Assembly: GCF_902729405.1 (NCBI RefSeq)
Contig: NZ_LR746496.1
Span: 3,844,001-3,908,000, forward strand
Length of the DNA: 64,000 bases
Direction: 5' to 3'
Source of the DNA: Acididesulfobacillus acetoxydans
Lineage (GTDB): Bacteria > Bacillota > Desulfitobacteriia > Desulfitobacteriales > Desulfitobacteriaceae
The position numbers were made by a program, and so were the translations under genes. The notes under the pieces were generated by a model. The model was not told where the DNA came from. It saw only the letters and a list, made by a program, of their open reading frames with translations, and searched no databases. This document shows positions 7,483-17,052 of this stretch, piece by piece (positions within the stretch are counted from its first letter, which is position 1; each line of letters opens with the position of its first letter).

Positions 7483-10257
7483 TCACTCGCCCAGCCCGTT
7501 GACTACTCCGACACAACGCGGGCAGAGGTCAGGGTGGTCCGGATTCTCCCCCACCGCCGGATGGTACATCCAGCAACGTTCACATTTTTGTCCCGCCGCC
7601 GCCCGCACCAGAATGCGCAATCCCTCATGAGCCTCAGCGCTCCGGGCCTCCGCCGGGCAGGGGTCTTCCGGCGGGTGCAGGGTTACGCCCGAGACAATAA
7701 ATATCTCAGCCAGATTGGGGATTTCCCGCAGAAAGCCGTATTGCTCCTCGGTCGGATAGAGATCGACCTGTGCCGTCAAAGGGTGGTTGACGAGCTTTTC
7801 CCGGCGGGCGCTTTCCAGGACCTTGGCCACATCTCCCCGTAAATCCAAAATCCGGTCCCACCTCTGTGCCAGCTCTTCATGCAGCCATTCTTTGACCGCC
7901 ACCGGCATTTCCGCCGTTTGTACGCTTTCCGTCCGCTTCTTTCCCGGCACGTAAGCCCAAATCTCCTCCGACGTAAAAGTCAGGATTGGCGCCAGCAGGC
8001 GCACCAAGGCGTCCAGGACCTCATAGAGAACCGTCTGTGCCGCCCGGCGCCCAGGCGATTCTTTTCCTTCGACATAGAGCCGGTCCTTCACAATATCCAG
8101 GTAAACGGCACTCATCTCCACCGTACAGAAGTTGTGCACCGTATGATAGACGAGGTGGAACTCATAATTTTCATACCCTCGGAGCGCCCGCTCCACCACC
8201 TGAGCCAGCTTGAGCAGAGCCCAACGGTCAATCTCCGCCAGTTCCGTATAGGGCACTCTGTCCCGGGCCGGATCGAAGTCGTTCAAATTGCTGAGCAAAA
8301 AGCGCAGGGTGTTGCGGATTTTGCGGTAAGCCTCACTCATCTGTTTCATGATGCCCTGCGAAACCGCCACGTCGCTCTTATAGTCAGCCGAGGCAACCCA
8401 CAGCCTGAGAATATCGGCACCCATTTCTTTCACGACTTTCAGAGGATCGACCCCATTGCCCAGGGACTTGGACATCTTGCGTCCCTGCTCATCCACCAGA
8501 AAACCATGGGTCAGAACCGCCCTGTAAGGCGCCTTGCCAAACACGGCCACGGAAGTGGAGAGAGAGGAATTAAACCAGCCCCGGTGCTGATCCGAACCCT
8601 CCAGATACATATCCGCCGGCCAGGCCAACCCCGGCCGCTCTTTCAGCACTCCCACATGGCTGGTACCGGAATCAAACCAGACATCCATGATGTCTGTCTC
8701 CTTGGTGAACTCCTTCCCGCCGCACCGGCAAGCCACCCCCTCGGGCAGCAGTTCCTCCGCGGGGCGGGCAAACCAGGCATCCGAACCCTCCCTGGCAAAA
8801 ATATCCTGAACCTTAGCGATCGTTGCGTCGGTAACCAGTTCACGGCCGCAAGTCTTACAATAGAAAATCGGGATCGGCACACCCCAGGTCCGCTGACGTG
8901 AAATGCACCAGTCTCCCCGCTGTGCGATCATGTTATAAATACGCTCCCGACCCCAGGCCGGAATCCACTTCACCTGATCGATTTCCTGCAAAGCCTCCCG
9001 GCGGAAGCCGTCAACGGAGGCAAACCACTGTTCGGTCGCCCGGAAAATGATCGGATTCTTGCAGCGCCAACAGTGAGGATAGCTGTGCTGAATTTTTTCG
9101 TCGAGCACCAGCACCCCTTTGTCCGCCAGATCCCTGAGGATGACGGGATTGGCTTGCTCCGTTTTCAAACCGGCATATTTCCCGCCCTCGGCGGTAAATT
9201 TGCCTTGGTGGTCAACAGGGCAGAGCACCGGCAGCCCGTAGGCCTTGCCGATGAGAAAATCGTCCTCCCCATGGCCGGGAGCCGTGTGCACACAGCCGGT
9301 CCCTTGTTCCAAAGTCACGTGCGTCCCGCACATGACCAGGGAATCATTTCCCATCAACGGGTTAGTGCAGAGGATTCCCTCCAGCTCTTTTCCTCCGAAG
9401 GTCTTCAGGACCGGAAGCTCCTTCTGCCACAGCCGGCGCAGCGCATCGAGCAGTCCTTCCGCCACGACCCACTGCCCGCCGTCCGTCCCGACCAAGGCGT
9501 AGGCGTAATCGGGGTGCACACTGATCCCCTCATTGGCCGGCAAAGTCCAGGGGGTCGTCGTCCAGATGACCACATAGGTGTTGGGCTCGACCAGGAGGCC
9601 CTTGCCGTCTTTCACAGGAAACTTGACGTAGACCGCCGTCGAAGTTCTGTCCGCATATTCGATTTCCGCCTCTGCCAGGGCGGTTTCACAGGAGGGGCAC
9701 CAATAGACAGGCTTTAAGCCCTTATAAATGTACCCTTTCTTGGCCATGGTGCCAAAAACCCCGATTTGAGCCGCCTCATAGTTTTTTTGCAAAGTCAGAT
9801 AGGGATGATCCCAGTCTCCCCTCACTCCCAGGCGCTTAAATTGCCCTTTCTGAATCTCCACGTATTTCCGGGCGTAGTCCCGGCATTTGGCCCGGAACTC
9901 CACCGTGGAAACCGCGTGCCGGTTGAGGCCCAGTTTCCTGATCACCTGCTGTTCGATCGGCAGGCCATGGGTATCCCAACCCGGGACATAAGGAGCGTCA
10001 TACCCGGCCATCGTCTTATATTTAACGACAATGTCCTTTAGCACTTTGTTTAGGGCATGGCCCAGATGAATATCTCCGTTGGCATAGGGGGGCCCGTCAT
10101 GCAAAATGAATTTGGGCTTTCCCGCGCGGGCCTCAAGAATCCGCTGGTAAAGATTGTCCTCCTCCCACTTTTTCAGGATCTCCGGTTCCCGTTGAGGGAG
10201 GTTGCCCCGCATGGGAAAATCCGTCTCGGGTAAATTTAACGTCTCTCGGTAATCCAT
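7483..10257 (-). CDS. ileS: Isoleucyl-tRNA synthetase
   Basis: This class I synthetase charges tRNA-Ile and edits Val-tRNA-Ile. The 924-residue length fits the bacterial form. The HIGH motif is seen as HLGH at residues 64-67 and the KMSKS loop as [10 protein letters not shown] about residue 595. The CP1 editing domain lies between, and the C-terminus has the zinc site CERCWMY...CPRC, marking the zinc-containing bacterial type. AGGAGG precedes the ATG. A T-box antiterminator and terminator lie 17-62 bases upstream, so expression should respond to uncharged tRNA-Ile. Confidence 0.98.
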   Translation of the reverse strand: MDYRETLNLPETDFPMRGNLPQREPEILKKWEEDNLYQRILEARAGKPKFILHDGPPYANGDIHLGHALNKVLKDIVVKYKTMAGYDAPYVPGWDTHGLPIEQQVIRKLGLNRHAVSTVEFRAKCRDYARKYVEIQKGQFKRLGVRGDWDHPYLTLQKNYEAAQIGVFGTMAKKGYIYKGLKPVYWCPSCETALAEAEIEYADRTSTAVYVKFPVKDGKGLLVEPNTYVVIWTTTPWTLPANEGISVHPDYAYALVGTDGGQWVVAEGLLDALRRLWQKELPVLKTFGGKELEGILCTNPLMGNDSLVMCGTHVTLEQGTGCVHTAPGHGEDDFLIGKAYGLPVLCPVDHQGKFTAEGGKYAGLKTEQANPVILRDLADKGVLVLDEKIQHSYPHCWRCKNPIIFRATEQWFASVDGFRREALQEIDQVKWIPAWGRERIYNMIAQRGDWCISRQRTWGVPIPIFYCKTCGRELVTDATIAKVQDIFAREGSDAWFARPAEELLPEGVACRCGGKEFTKETDIMDVWFDSGTSHVGVLKERPGLAWPADMYLEGSDQHRGWFNSSLSTSVAVFGKAPYRAVLTHGFLVDEQGRKMSKSLGNGVDPLKVVKEMGADILRLWVASADYKSDVAVSQGIMKQMSEAYRKIRNTLRFLLSNLNDFDPARDRVPYTELAEIDRWALLKLAQVVERALRGYENYEFHLVYHTVHNFCTVEMSAVYLDIVKDRLYVEGKESPGRRAAQTVLYEVLDALVRLLAPILTFTSEEIWAYVPGKKRTESVQTAEMPVAVKEWLHEELAQRWDRILDLRGDVAKVLESARREKLVNHPLTAQVDLYPTEEQYGFLREIPNLAEIFIVSGVTLHPPEDPCPAEARSAEAHEGLRILVRAAAGQKCERCWMYHPAVGENPDHPDLCPRCVGVVNGLGE

Positions 10258-10273
10258 ACTTGCCCTCCTAATG

Positions 10274-10319
10274 AAAAACCCGCCCCGTAAAGGGACGAGA
10301 TTGTTCGTGGTACCACCCT
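10274..10319 (-). promoter_or_regulatory. T-box antiterminator and terminator of ileS
   Basis: On the minus strand the invariant T-box word GGGTGGTACCACG (10306-10318) is followed by CTCGTCCC (10292-10299). CTCGTCCC can pair either back with the T-box (antiterminator) or forward with GGGGCGGG plus TTTTT (10274-10286, terminator). This is the standard 3' half of a T-box riboswitch. The expected 5' half (Stem I with an isoleucine specifier) is not recognisable and would fall inside the gene at 10318-10788, whose TAG stop overlaps the T-box. Confidence 0.9.
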
Positions 10320-10788
10320 AATTCATCATTCGGCGCACCAACGTGACCAGTTTCGCCTGAGCCTCAGCCCCCAGCGGTTCCACAACCCAAAGGCAGATAA
10401 AGGGAACTTTTCGCTCTCTCCATGAGCGCACATACGAAGACACCGCTTGTTTGTCCAGGTGAATCTGAGTCGGATCATCCGAAGCAGACAGACTCACCAC
10501 CACGCCGCGTTGTTCCATCTCGTCCATGGCCTGAAACATGCGATCCAGCAGTTCATCGCTTCCCAACATGAGAATATCCCCGGCCCGGAACTGGTTTCCT
10601 CCGGCCGCCAGACCCACTTCAAAAACCTGACCTTCAGTTTCCATAGCGGGAGCCCTGTGATCCGCCGCCAACAGCATGATCTCGTTTAGCCCGATTTTCC
10701 CCGCATAGCCGGACTCTCCATCCGGATGAAGCCCCAACCCTTGGATCAGGAAACCGGGGGAAACCTCGCTATAAATTATGTTTCTCAT
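10318..10788 (-). CDS. Uncharacterised 156-residue protein upstream of ileS
   Basis: This soluble acidic protein has a coding-like composition and codon use, but I recognise no family. No membrane segments, cysteine clusters or nucleotide-binding motifs are visible; residues 85-110 look amphipathic (LLDRMFQAMDEMEQRG). AAGGAG lies about 14 bases before the ATG, which is long. The TAG stop overlaps the first bases of the ileS T-box, so either this mRNA carries the T-box in its tail or part of the T-box aptamer lies in its coding DNA. It sits between divIVA and ileS. Confidence 0.6.
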   Translation of the reverse strand: MRNIIYSEVSPGFLIQGLGLHPDGESGYAGKIGLNEIMLLAADHRAPAMETEGQVFEVGLAAGGNQFRAGDILMLGSDELLDRMFQAMDEMEQRGVVVSLSASDDPTQIHLDKQAVSSYVRSWRERKVPFICLWVVEPLGAEAQAKLVTLVRRMMN

Positions 10789-10943
10789 CAGCTGCTATCG
10801 TTCTCCTTCAAACATGTAGGACAATTATACCACCAAGGCGGCACCTTCCGCAATACACACGTTCTCTCCCGGTCGAGGCAGCCCCGCTCCCGTCTCTGCG
10901 ACCCCGCTTCGCCGGCGGACACCCGGGGAACCGGTCCCCGCCC

Positions 10944-11405
10944 TCAGGAGGATACTTTATCCTCCTCGGACGAAAGCGCAAACGCCAATTGAGCCTCAAG
11001 GAACGATTTCAACTGGGTCCGAACCAGTTCGCGCCGGCGCAGGAGTCCTTGGATCTCTGCTTGTATTTCTGTCCATTTTTCTTCCATTTGAGACAATCTC
11101 CGTTTGCTTTCCGCCTCCGCCTCCCGGATGATCAATTCGGCTTCCCTGCCCGCTGCCTCCTTCACTTCCGCCGCTGTTTTCTGAGCCAGAACGAGGCTCT
11201 GCCGGAGCAATTCCTCCAACGTCTTGTAGTTCGCCAACTCCGTCTCCAAGCGCTCCACCGTTTCCTTGAGCTCAAAGTTCTCGCGGTAAACAGCCTCAAA
11301 CCCTTCCGCCGCCTCTTGCAAAAATCTGTCCACTTCCGCAGGCTCATAGCCCCGGATCCGCCTCACAAAGGTCTTGCCCCGCATGTCCATGGGCGTCATT
11401 TGCAT
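10944..11405 (-). CDS. divIVA: DivIVA-family cell division/pole protein
   Basis: This coiled-coil membrane-curvature sensor helps place the septum and poles. From the ATG at 11405 it is 153 residues and starts MQMTPMDMRGKTF, matching the family start TPxDIxxKxF; GGGGAGAG precedes it. The N-terminal lipid-binding domain covers about 5-60 (RRIRGYEPAEVDRFLQ) and long heptad-rich helices run from 30 to 140. It is placed just after yggT and sepF, the usual ylm cluster order in Firmicutes. An upstream in-frame start would add 17 residues not typical of the family. Confidence 0.93.
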   Translation of the reverse strand: MQMTPMDMRGKTFVRRIRGYEPAEVDRFLQEAAEGFEAVYRENFELKETVERLETELANYKTLEELLRQSLVLAQKTAAEVKEAAGREAELIIREAEAESKRRLSQMEEKWTEIQAEIQGLLRRRELVRTQLKSFLEAQLAFALSSEEDKVSS

Positions 11406-11452
11406 CTTCTCTCCCCCTCGCCCCAGTCCGAAAACGGCGTCTGCGCCGGCCG

Positions 11453-11713
11453 TCAAAAACCCCCGCCGAGAACTCTCAAGAGTACCGTGCGAATGATATT
11501 TAAAACGATAATTGCCAATATGGGGGAAAAATCGACGGCAAACCCGCCCCCGCCGATTTGAAACCGGCGAAAGGGCCTGAGAAGAGGCTCCGTAACATCG
11601 TTAAGCAGGCGGACGAGGGCATTGTCCCGAAGATTCGGAGCAAAAGAGAGCAAAGCCCGAATGACGATCGCCCATGTAAGGATGGTCACCACGTTGTCCA
11701 CGATCTCGGCCAA
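11453..11713 (-). CDS. ylmG: YggT/YlmG-family small membrane protein
   Basis: The protein is 86 residues with two hydrophobic segments, about residues 3-25 and 58-80, separated by a cytoplasmic loop containing LLNDVTEPLLRPFRR, the conserved YGGT motif region. The family is linked to septum formation and osmotic tolerance, but its biochemical role is unknown. It lies between sepF and divIVA with short gaps, the standard ylm gene order. Confidence 0.92.
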   Translation of the reverse strand: MAEIVDNVVTILTWAIVIRALLSFAPNLRDNALVRLLNDVTEPLLRPFRRFQIGGGGFAVDFSPILAIIVLNIIRTVLLRVLGGGF

Positions 11714-11753
11714 GATGAAAATAGCAATCCCTCCCCACCCGAAAAAACCTCAC

Positions 11754-12203
11754 TTATCTAGAGCCGGCCCAAAAAATTCCCTTGTCTTTCAGCTCGTCCC
11801 GCGCCTCACCCGAAATATCCACATTATTGGGCACGAAAAGAAAGATTCCGTTGCCCACTTTTTGCATGTTACCGTTCAAAGCATAGGTAGTCCCGCTGAT
11901 GAAATCCACGATGCGTTTGGACAGGTTGCGCTCCGTATTCTCCAAATTGACGATCACCGGGCGCCTGTTCTTCAGCTGATCGGCAATACCCTGTGCGTCT
12001 TCAAAGCAGGAGGGCTCCAAGACGACCACTTTCATCTGTTTCTGAGTGTGGATACTGACCACTTGAGCGGGACGGCGTCCCCTCACCTCATCGTGAATCT
12101 CCTCCCTTTCCTCTTCTTCCGGGGCAAAGTCTTCTTCCTCGTATTCTCCCTCCCCGAAGCCCATGATCCCGATCACTTTGTCAAACAGTTTTGGCATCGA
12201 CAA
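11754..12203 (-). CDS. sepF: SepF, FtsZ membrane anchor
   Basis: SepF forms rings that bundle FtsZ filaments and tie them to the membrane. At 149 residues it has the expected N-terminal amphipathic helix (MSMPKLFDKVIGIMGFG), an acidic linker (about 18-45) and the SepF core with VSIHTQKQMKVVVLEPSCFEDAQ and the conserved DFISGTTYALNGNMQKVG near residues 105-122. Because no ftsA is seen beside ftsZ in this window, SepF may be the main FtsZ anchor here; that is inference. Confidence 0.95.
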   Translation of the reverse strand: MSMPKLFDKVIGIMGFGEGEYEEEDFAPEEEEREEIHDEVRGRRPAQVVSIHTQKQMKVVVLEPSCFEDAQGIADQLKNRRPVIVNLENTERNLSKRIVDFISGTTYALNGNMQKVGNGIFLFVPNNVDISGEARDELKDKGIFWAGSR

Positions 12204-12303
12204 CGTCTCCTTTCACATAACTCTTCATCGGCCCCATTCCCAACCGTCTCCCGTCGGCAGCCGGCGCTGCACTTCCCCGTGCCTTGCCCGCGGCGCCCCT
12301 TTT

Positions 12304-12990
12304 CTAACGCCTCTGCCCAAAGATTTCCCGTCCAATCCTCACCATGGTCGCGCCTTCTTCCACGGCAATCTCAAAATCCTGGCTCATCCCCATAGACAAT
12401 TCCCTCGGGACGACCCCGGGCCGCACCCGCGTTTGCACTTTTTCCGCCAAGAGACGCAGTTCGCGGAAAAAACCCCGTGTCTCGGCCAGGCTGGCTCCCA
12501 GAGCCCCGATCGTCATAAAACCCAAAACCTGAACATGGGGGTGGTCCGGGATCAGGTCGAGAAAGTCCGCGGTTTCTTCCGGCAAGAGGCCCGCTTTGGC
12601 CGGATCACGCGCCACGTTCACCTGCACCAGAACCCTGGCCGTATAGCCGGCCTTGTCGCCGTGATGTTCCAGGGCCTGCAGAAGCCCCAGGCGATCGAGG
12701 GAATGTATCAGTGTAATCCGCTGTGTGAGATACTTGACTTTGTTGGTCTGCATCCTTCCGATCAGATGCCATTCACAATCCGGGGGGAGCTGCGGCTCCT
12801 TGACCAACCATTCCTGCACCCTATTCTCGGCAAATAATCTCTGCCCCGCCCGGTATGCCTCCTCGATGCTTTCCCGGGGCATTGTCTTGGATACCGCCAG
12901 CAGTTTGACTTCGGCCGGACCCCGCCCGGCCTTGGCGGCCGCCAAAGCCACCCTTCTTTGCACCTGGGCTAAATTCTCCGCCACACCCAC
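12304..12990 (-). CDS. yggS: YggS-family PLP homeostasis protein
   Basis: This is a PLP-binding alanine-racemase-fold protein involved in B6 and amino-acid homeostasis. The start is set at the GTG at 12990 because AGGAG lies eight bases upstream (12999-13003); an ATG at 13062 would add a 24-residue tail outside the family fold. The protein is 228 residues. The PLP lysine is in the KLLAVSKTMP strand near residue 31, and LHVQ..GFMTIG and LSMGMSQDFEIAVEEGATMVRIG are both present. It sits between sepF and a HlyD-like gene. Confidence 0.94.
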   Translation of the reverse strand: MGVAENLAQVQRRVALAAAKAGRGPAEVKLLAVSKTMPRESIEEAYRAGQRLFAENRVQEWLVKEPQLPPDCEWHLIGRMQTNKVKYLTQRITLIHSLDRLGLLQALEHHGDKAGYTARVLVQVNVARDPAKAGLLPEETADFLDLIPDHPHVQVLGFMTIGALGASLAETRGFFRELRLLAEKVQTRVRPGVVPRELSMGMSQDFEIAVEEGATMVRIGREIFGQRR

Positions 12991-13061
12991 TGCTATCACT
13001 CCTGAATTATAACTACTTCTACATTCGTCTCCTGTTTCCTGCCATAACTTGGGATATCTCA

Positions 13062-14009
13062 TTAATTTTTTAGAACCGCTTCCCCTTCCAACCCGGATCT
13101 GGGATTGATCACGACCGGAGTCCCTGCCGCCAAACCTTTAATAGAGGCCACAACCCCGTTCTCGTCCGTGACTGGCATCGGTTGAAAGTGCAAAACTCCG
13201 CCCTTAATGACGAAGAGCCCTTCTTTGCCCCCCTCTTGCCAGAGAGCCCGCTCAGGCACCACCGTTCCGGCCGTGGCCGGGCGGAACTCCCACTGTGCCG
13301 TTTGCTGCCTGGCCCTCACACTCCCATTGACGAAATTGTCAAAACGGACCACCACCCCCAGCGGAGCGGCGGATTTGCGCACTATGGTTCCATCTTCCCG
13401 CTGTCCCCGGATAATGAGCCGGAAACGTTTTCCCAGAGTCAATCCGTCCAAGGAGGACAGTTTGACAAAAGCATAAGACGGACTGAGGTTGTCCACGATT
13501 TTCCCGAACACCTCACCGGCCTTGACCTCTTGCACTTGCGTTGGTTTACCCTGTAAGGCCAGTAGTTTCGCCAGGTCCATATTGAGAAAACCGTCCGGGG
13601 TATAGAGCGACTCCAGCCCATCCACCGTCCGGTAGAGAAGCCCGCCGTGCGGCGCCTGGACCTGGATGGCCGTCCCTGCGCCGGAAACTCCGGGTGCCGC
13701 CCCTTGACCGCTGATGGTCGCCACAACCTCCCAGCGCCGAAAGCGTTCGCCGTCCGGCCCTTTGAACTCAACCCTGCCGTCCGCCGGGGCCCGCAGGGGA
13801 TATTCGAGATTCGCAAACACCACGCTGACCTGTTTCTCATGCCGGACCGTCCCCGTATAGGCCCGGACATACTGAGGAGGAGCGGGCCCCCAAGCCTCCC
13901 GCGCCAGACCAAACCCCGACAGGGCCACAGCGATGAAGAAAACCGTAAAGCCCAACACCCGGGAGCCTATGCGCCGCTTTCCGCGCTCCGCCGCGCCGCT
14001 CTTGCTCAT
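13062..14009 (-). CDS. HlyD/efflux-adaptor-like membrane-anchored protein
   Basis: This 315-residue protein has one N-terminal membrane segment (about residues 18-38) and an extracytoplasmic part rich in beta structure that resembles HlyD-type adaptors, with a lipoyl-like half motif IQVQAPHGGLLYRTVDG. GGAGG lies five bases before the ATG at 14009, so the in-frame start at 14033 is unlikely. No transporter partner is next to it; instead it lies between yggS and a sensor kinase. Similar proteins occur at this position in some Peptococcaceae, but the role is unknown to me. Confidence 0.7.
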   Translation of the reverse strand: MSKSGAAERGKRRIGSRVLGFTVFFIAVALSGFGLAREAWGPAPPQYVRAYTGTVRHEKQVSVVFANLEYPLRAPADGRVEFKGPDGERFRRWEVVATISGQGAAPGVSGAGTAIQVQAPHGGLLYRTVDGLESLYTPDGFLNMDLAKLLALQGKPTQVQEVKAGEVFGKIVDNLSPSYAFVKLSSLDGLTLGKRFRLIIRGQREDGTIVRKSAAPLGVVVRFDNFVNGSVRARQQTAQWEFRPATAGTVVPERALWQEGGKEGLFVIKGGVLHFQPMPVTDENGVVASIKGLAAGTPVVINPRSGLEGEAVLKN

Positions 14010-14029
14010 GCTTGCCTCCTTCCCCCGCC

Positions 14030-15388
14030 TCACAGCGCCATAGGCAGACTGCAGGTAAACACCGTCCCCTTGCCCAGCTCGGATTGGACGGTCACCTTAC
14101 CTCCCGACCCGTCCACAATATGCTTGACAATACTGAGACCCAAACCCGTTCCCCCCTGTTCCCGGGAGCGGGCTTTATCGACCCGGAAAAAACGCTCAAA
14201 AATCCTGGGCAGACTTTTTTCGGGAATGCCGCAGCCGGTGTCGCCGAATTCCAAACGCACCTCCCCCACACCCGTCGAAGCCTTAAGCCAGACGCTCCCT
14301 CCGGAAGTATATTTTACCGCGTTCTCTAATAGATTCAGCATCAGCTGGCTGAGCAAATCCTCGCCGATCGAAAGAGCGGGAAGATCCGGGGGAATCGCCA
14401 CATTGAGACTGATGCCCTTAGCTTCCGCATAACGTTCAATCACCGGCTGAATCTTCTCATAAGCCCTCTGCACGTTGCTGATACCGTCCGCCCTGCGTAC
14501 ACCCCTGTTCTCAATATGGGACAAGGTCAGGAGGTCCTCCACCAGGCGCTGCAGACGCAGGGACTCGGCTTGAATAATCTTAAGAAAACGCTCCCGCAGG
14601 GCCGGCTCCTCCGCCGCACCGTCCAAAAGCGTCTCGGCAAAACCCTTAATCGAGGTCAGGGGTGTGCGCAATTCGTGGGAAACATTGGCCACAAATTCCG
14701 TACGCAGTTTCTCCAGGCGCCTCAGTTCCGTTATGTCGTGACAGACAATCACCGCCCCCCGCGCGCGGCCGTCTTCCGACAAAATCGGGCTGACCTGAGT
14801 CCGCACAATGTATTCTCCGATGTTCAGTTCTATCAAAGCGGCCGCCCCCCCTTGGAGGACCTCGGCCACCAGCCTGTCCAACTCTTGGTCCTGAACGAGC
14901 TCCACCAGGTACTTATGCTTCACTTCGGCAAAAGGGCGGGAAAATATCTCCTCCGCCGCACTGTTGAGCAAGACCACCCGCCCGACATGATCCAAGGCCA
15001 CGACCCCTTCCTGCATTCCCCCCAGTAAGGCCTCGAGCCGGTGCGTTTCCTGGGCCGCCGTTTGAATCAGGTTCTCAATATGCCGGGAAAGCCTGTTTAG
15101 CTCCTCCCCCAGCTGCCCTAATTCGGCCCCGGAGCTCAGGCCCGGAACTTGCTCAAAACTGCCGCGGGAAAGGCGTTGGGCGCAGGCCTGCAGAGTCCGC
15201 ACATCCTCGGTCAGCCGGTAAGAATATATTAGGACCAATCCCCCCGGGAGGACAAGGGCCAGAAAAGTCATCCAGGGATTGACCGTGAACCCATACCCTT
15301 TCAGGACACTCTCGCCATTCCGAAAAAGAAGCAGGCTGAGCCCTGTCATCACCAGAAACAGACCCGTCAGTTTCCATTTTAAGCTCAT
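14030..15388 (-). CDS. PhoR/WalK-type sensor histidine kinase
   Basis: This 452-residue membrane kinase has two membrane helices (about 7-24 and 38-57) with only a short outside loop. These are followed by HAMP (58-108), PAS (115-220), HisKA with phospho-acceptor H238 in VSHELRTPL, and HATPase with N-box LLENAVKYT, G1 DTGCGIP and G2 GGTGLGLS. It is paired with the response regulator at 15456-16142, about 70 bases upstream. The domain order matches PhoR and WalK, which sense phosphate state or wall metabolism; the tiny sensor loop argues for a membrane or cytosolic cue via the PAS domain. Confidence 0.93.
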   Translation of the reverse strand: MSLKWKLTGLFLVMTGLSLLLFRNGESVLKGYGFTVNPWMTFLALVLPGGLVLIYSYRLTEDVRTLQACAQRLSRGSFEQVPGLSSGAELGQLGEELNRLSRHIENLIQTAAQETHRLEALLGGMQEGVVALDHVGRVVLLNSAAEEIFSRPFAEVKHKYLVELVQDQELDRLVAEVLQGGAAALIELNIGEYIVRTQVSPILSEDGRARGAVIVCHDITELRRLEKLRTEFVANVSHELRTPLTSIKGFAETLLDGAAEEPALRERFLKIIQAESLRLQRLVEDLLTLSHIENRGVRRADGISNVQRAYEKIQPVIERYAEAKGISLNVAIPPDLPALSIGEDLLSQLMLNLLENAVKYTSGGSVWLKASTGVGEVRLEFGDTGCGIPEKSLPRIFERFFRVDKARSREQGGTGLGLSIVKHIVDGSGGKVTVQSELGKGTVFTCSLPMAL

Positions 15389-15455
15389 GTCAGCATTCCT
15401 CCGGACTCAAACGCCGCTCCCAGACTCTGCGGCCGTACGGGAACAGTCGTACCCC

Positions 15456-16142
15456 CTACCCTTTGAAACGGTAGCCCACCCCGCGCAGGGTTTCAATCCG
15501 GCTCGGATTCGACGGGTCCTGTTCAATTTTCTGACGCAAATGCCTGATATGAACATCCACGGTACGCGTATCCCCGGCATAATCATAACCCCAAATTTGT
15601 TCCAACAGCTCGTCCCTGGAATAGACCCTGCCCGGATTAAGCACGAGAACGCGCAAAAGTTCAAACTCCTTGGGTGTGAGTTCAGTCTCCTGCCCTTGAA
15701 CAAAGACTTGGAAACGGCCGAGATCCATTCTCAGGTCACCCCGCCTGATCTCGACACTCTCCTCGGGAGTAACCGCAACCCGCCTCAACCGCGCCTTGAT
15801 CCGGGCCACAAGTTCTCTCGGGCTGAACGGTTTGGTCATATAGTCATCCGCTCCCAGTTCCAAACCGAGCACCTTGTCGATCTCTTCTCCTTTGGCCGTC
15901 AGCATGATGATGGGCAGCTCCCGGTACTTCGGCATCATGCGCAGCCTCCGGCAAACTTCCAAACCTGTCATGCCGGGCAGCATCAGATCGAGGATCATGA
16001 GATCCGGCAGCTCCTTTTCCACCCAGTCCAAGGCCTCTGCGCCGTCCGCCGCCACCCGGACTTTGTACCCTTCCTTTTCCAAATTAAAGCTCAGGAGCTC
16101 CTGAATGGGTTTTTCGTCATCCACCACCAAAATTGTGGGCAA
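15456..16142 (-). CDS. OmpR/PhoP-family response regulator
   Basis: This partner of the adjacent PhoR-type kinase has a receiver domain at about 1-118, with phospho-acceptor D52 in MILDLMLPGM and the acidic pair DD near residue 9. The winged-helix DNA-binding domain follows and ends VRTLRGVGYRF-like (IETLRGVGYRFKG). The TTG at 16142 is chosen because it gives the usual LPTILVVDDEKP start and AAGGTG is five bases upstream; a GTG at 16151 is also possible. The longer in-frame ATG at 16361 would overlap pgeF by more than 100 bases and adds a non-homologous tail. Confidence 0.92.
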   Translation of the reverse strand: MPTILVVDDEKPIQELLSFNLEKEGYKVRVAADGAEALDWVEKELPDLMILDLMLPGMTGLEVCRRLRMMPKYRELPIIMLTAKGEEIDKVLGLELGADDYMTKPFSPRELVARIKARLRRVAVTPEESVEIRRGDLRMDLGRFQVFVQGQETELTPKEFELLRVLVLNPGRVYSRDELLEQIWGYDYAGDTRTVDVHIRHLRQKIEQDPSNPSRIETLRGVGYRFKG

Positions 16143-16236
16143 ACTCCACACCTTCCCCTCGTCGTCATCCCCGCCAAAGACCACCGCTTCCCCCAGACAT
16201 ACCCGCCCTGATGCGTCCCTTCCCGCCTCCGGCCCC

Positions 16237-17052
16237 TTAAGCCTCCGCTGCCGCGGGTTTGAGGCGAATCCAAGCTGCCATCCTGCCTGTAGGCACTCCG
16301 TCCCGGCGATGAGAGTAGAAGTACTCCGGGTGGCAAGATGTGCACAACCCGGCCGTCGCAATCCTGCCGGGCAAAACCCCCGCCCCGACCAGAGTCTCTA
16401 TGTTGGCCTGCCATAAATCCAAACGATAGTGCCCGGGCCGGGTCGCCTTGAGAAACGGGGTTTCGGAGAATTCCCGCCGAAAATAGGCCGCCACCCGTTC
16501 ATCCACCTCATAACAGCAAGGCCCGATACTGGGCCCGACGGCTACCCGCACATCGCCGCTCTTGCCCCCCCGTTTGGCCAAAGCCTCCAAAACCCTGAGG
16601 CCTATCTTGCCCGCAGTTCCCCGCCAGCCGGCGTGAGCAAGGCCCACGGCCCGGATCTTGGGATCATAGAAATAGAGCGGTGTGCAATCGGCGAAAAAAG
16701 CCATCAGTCCCAGCGAACTTTGCGTCAGGAGCCCGTCCGCCCCAGGCAGAGCGGAGCCGATTTCCCCGCTTCCCCGCCCGGCCTCCGCTTCCGTAACCCA
16801 AACCACCTCGGTCCCGTGCACCTGCTCGCCGACGACGGCATCGCGCCGACCCGCCCCCCAAACGCCGAGCCAGCGCTCACGGTTTACCAGCACTGCCGCG
16901 GCTTCGTCTCCGACATGGAAACCCAAATTCAGAGACGCAAAGGCTCCCGTGCTCACTCCCCCCTCGCGGACGGAAAACCCCGCTTCCACTTGCTCTTCTT
17001 CCCAGTCAAGTCGAAGATACGCTTGTCCCTCCTTGACCCATTTCCATTCCAT
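16237..17052 (-). CDS. pgeF: Laccase-domain purine nucleoside phosphorylase/peptidoglycan editing factor (YlmD/PgeF)
   Basis: The family is a copper/zinc-type multi-activity enzyme acting on purine nucleosides and implicated in muropeptide editing. The protein from the ATG at 17052 is 271 residues; GGGGAG lies six bases before it. The metal-site motifs are visible: EQVHGTEV, FADCTPLYFYDP, LAHAGWRGTAGKI and GPSIGPCCYEV. It precedes the two-component pair and follows ylmC, again the ylm cluster arrangement. A start at 17124 would add 24 polar residues with no family support. Confidence 0.93.
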   Translation of the reverse strand: MEWKWVKEGQAYLRLDWEEEQVEAGFSVREGGVSTGAFASLNLGFHVGDEAAAVLVNRERWLGVWGAGRRDAVVGEQVHGTEVVWVTEAEAGRGSGEIGSALPGADGLLTQSSLGLMAFFADCTPLYFYDPKIRAVGLAHAGWRGTAGKIGLRVLEALAKRGGKSGDVRVAVGPSIGPCCYEVDERVAAYFRREFSETPFLKATRPGHYRLDLWQANIETLVGAGVLPGRIATAGLCTSCHPEYFYSHRRDGVPTGRMAAWIRLKPAAAEA

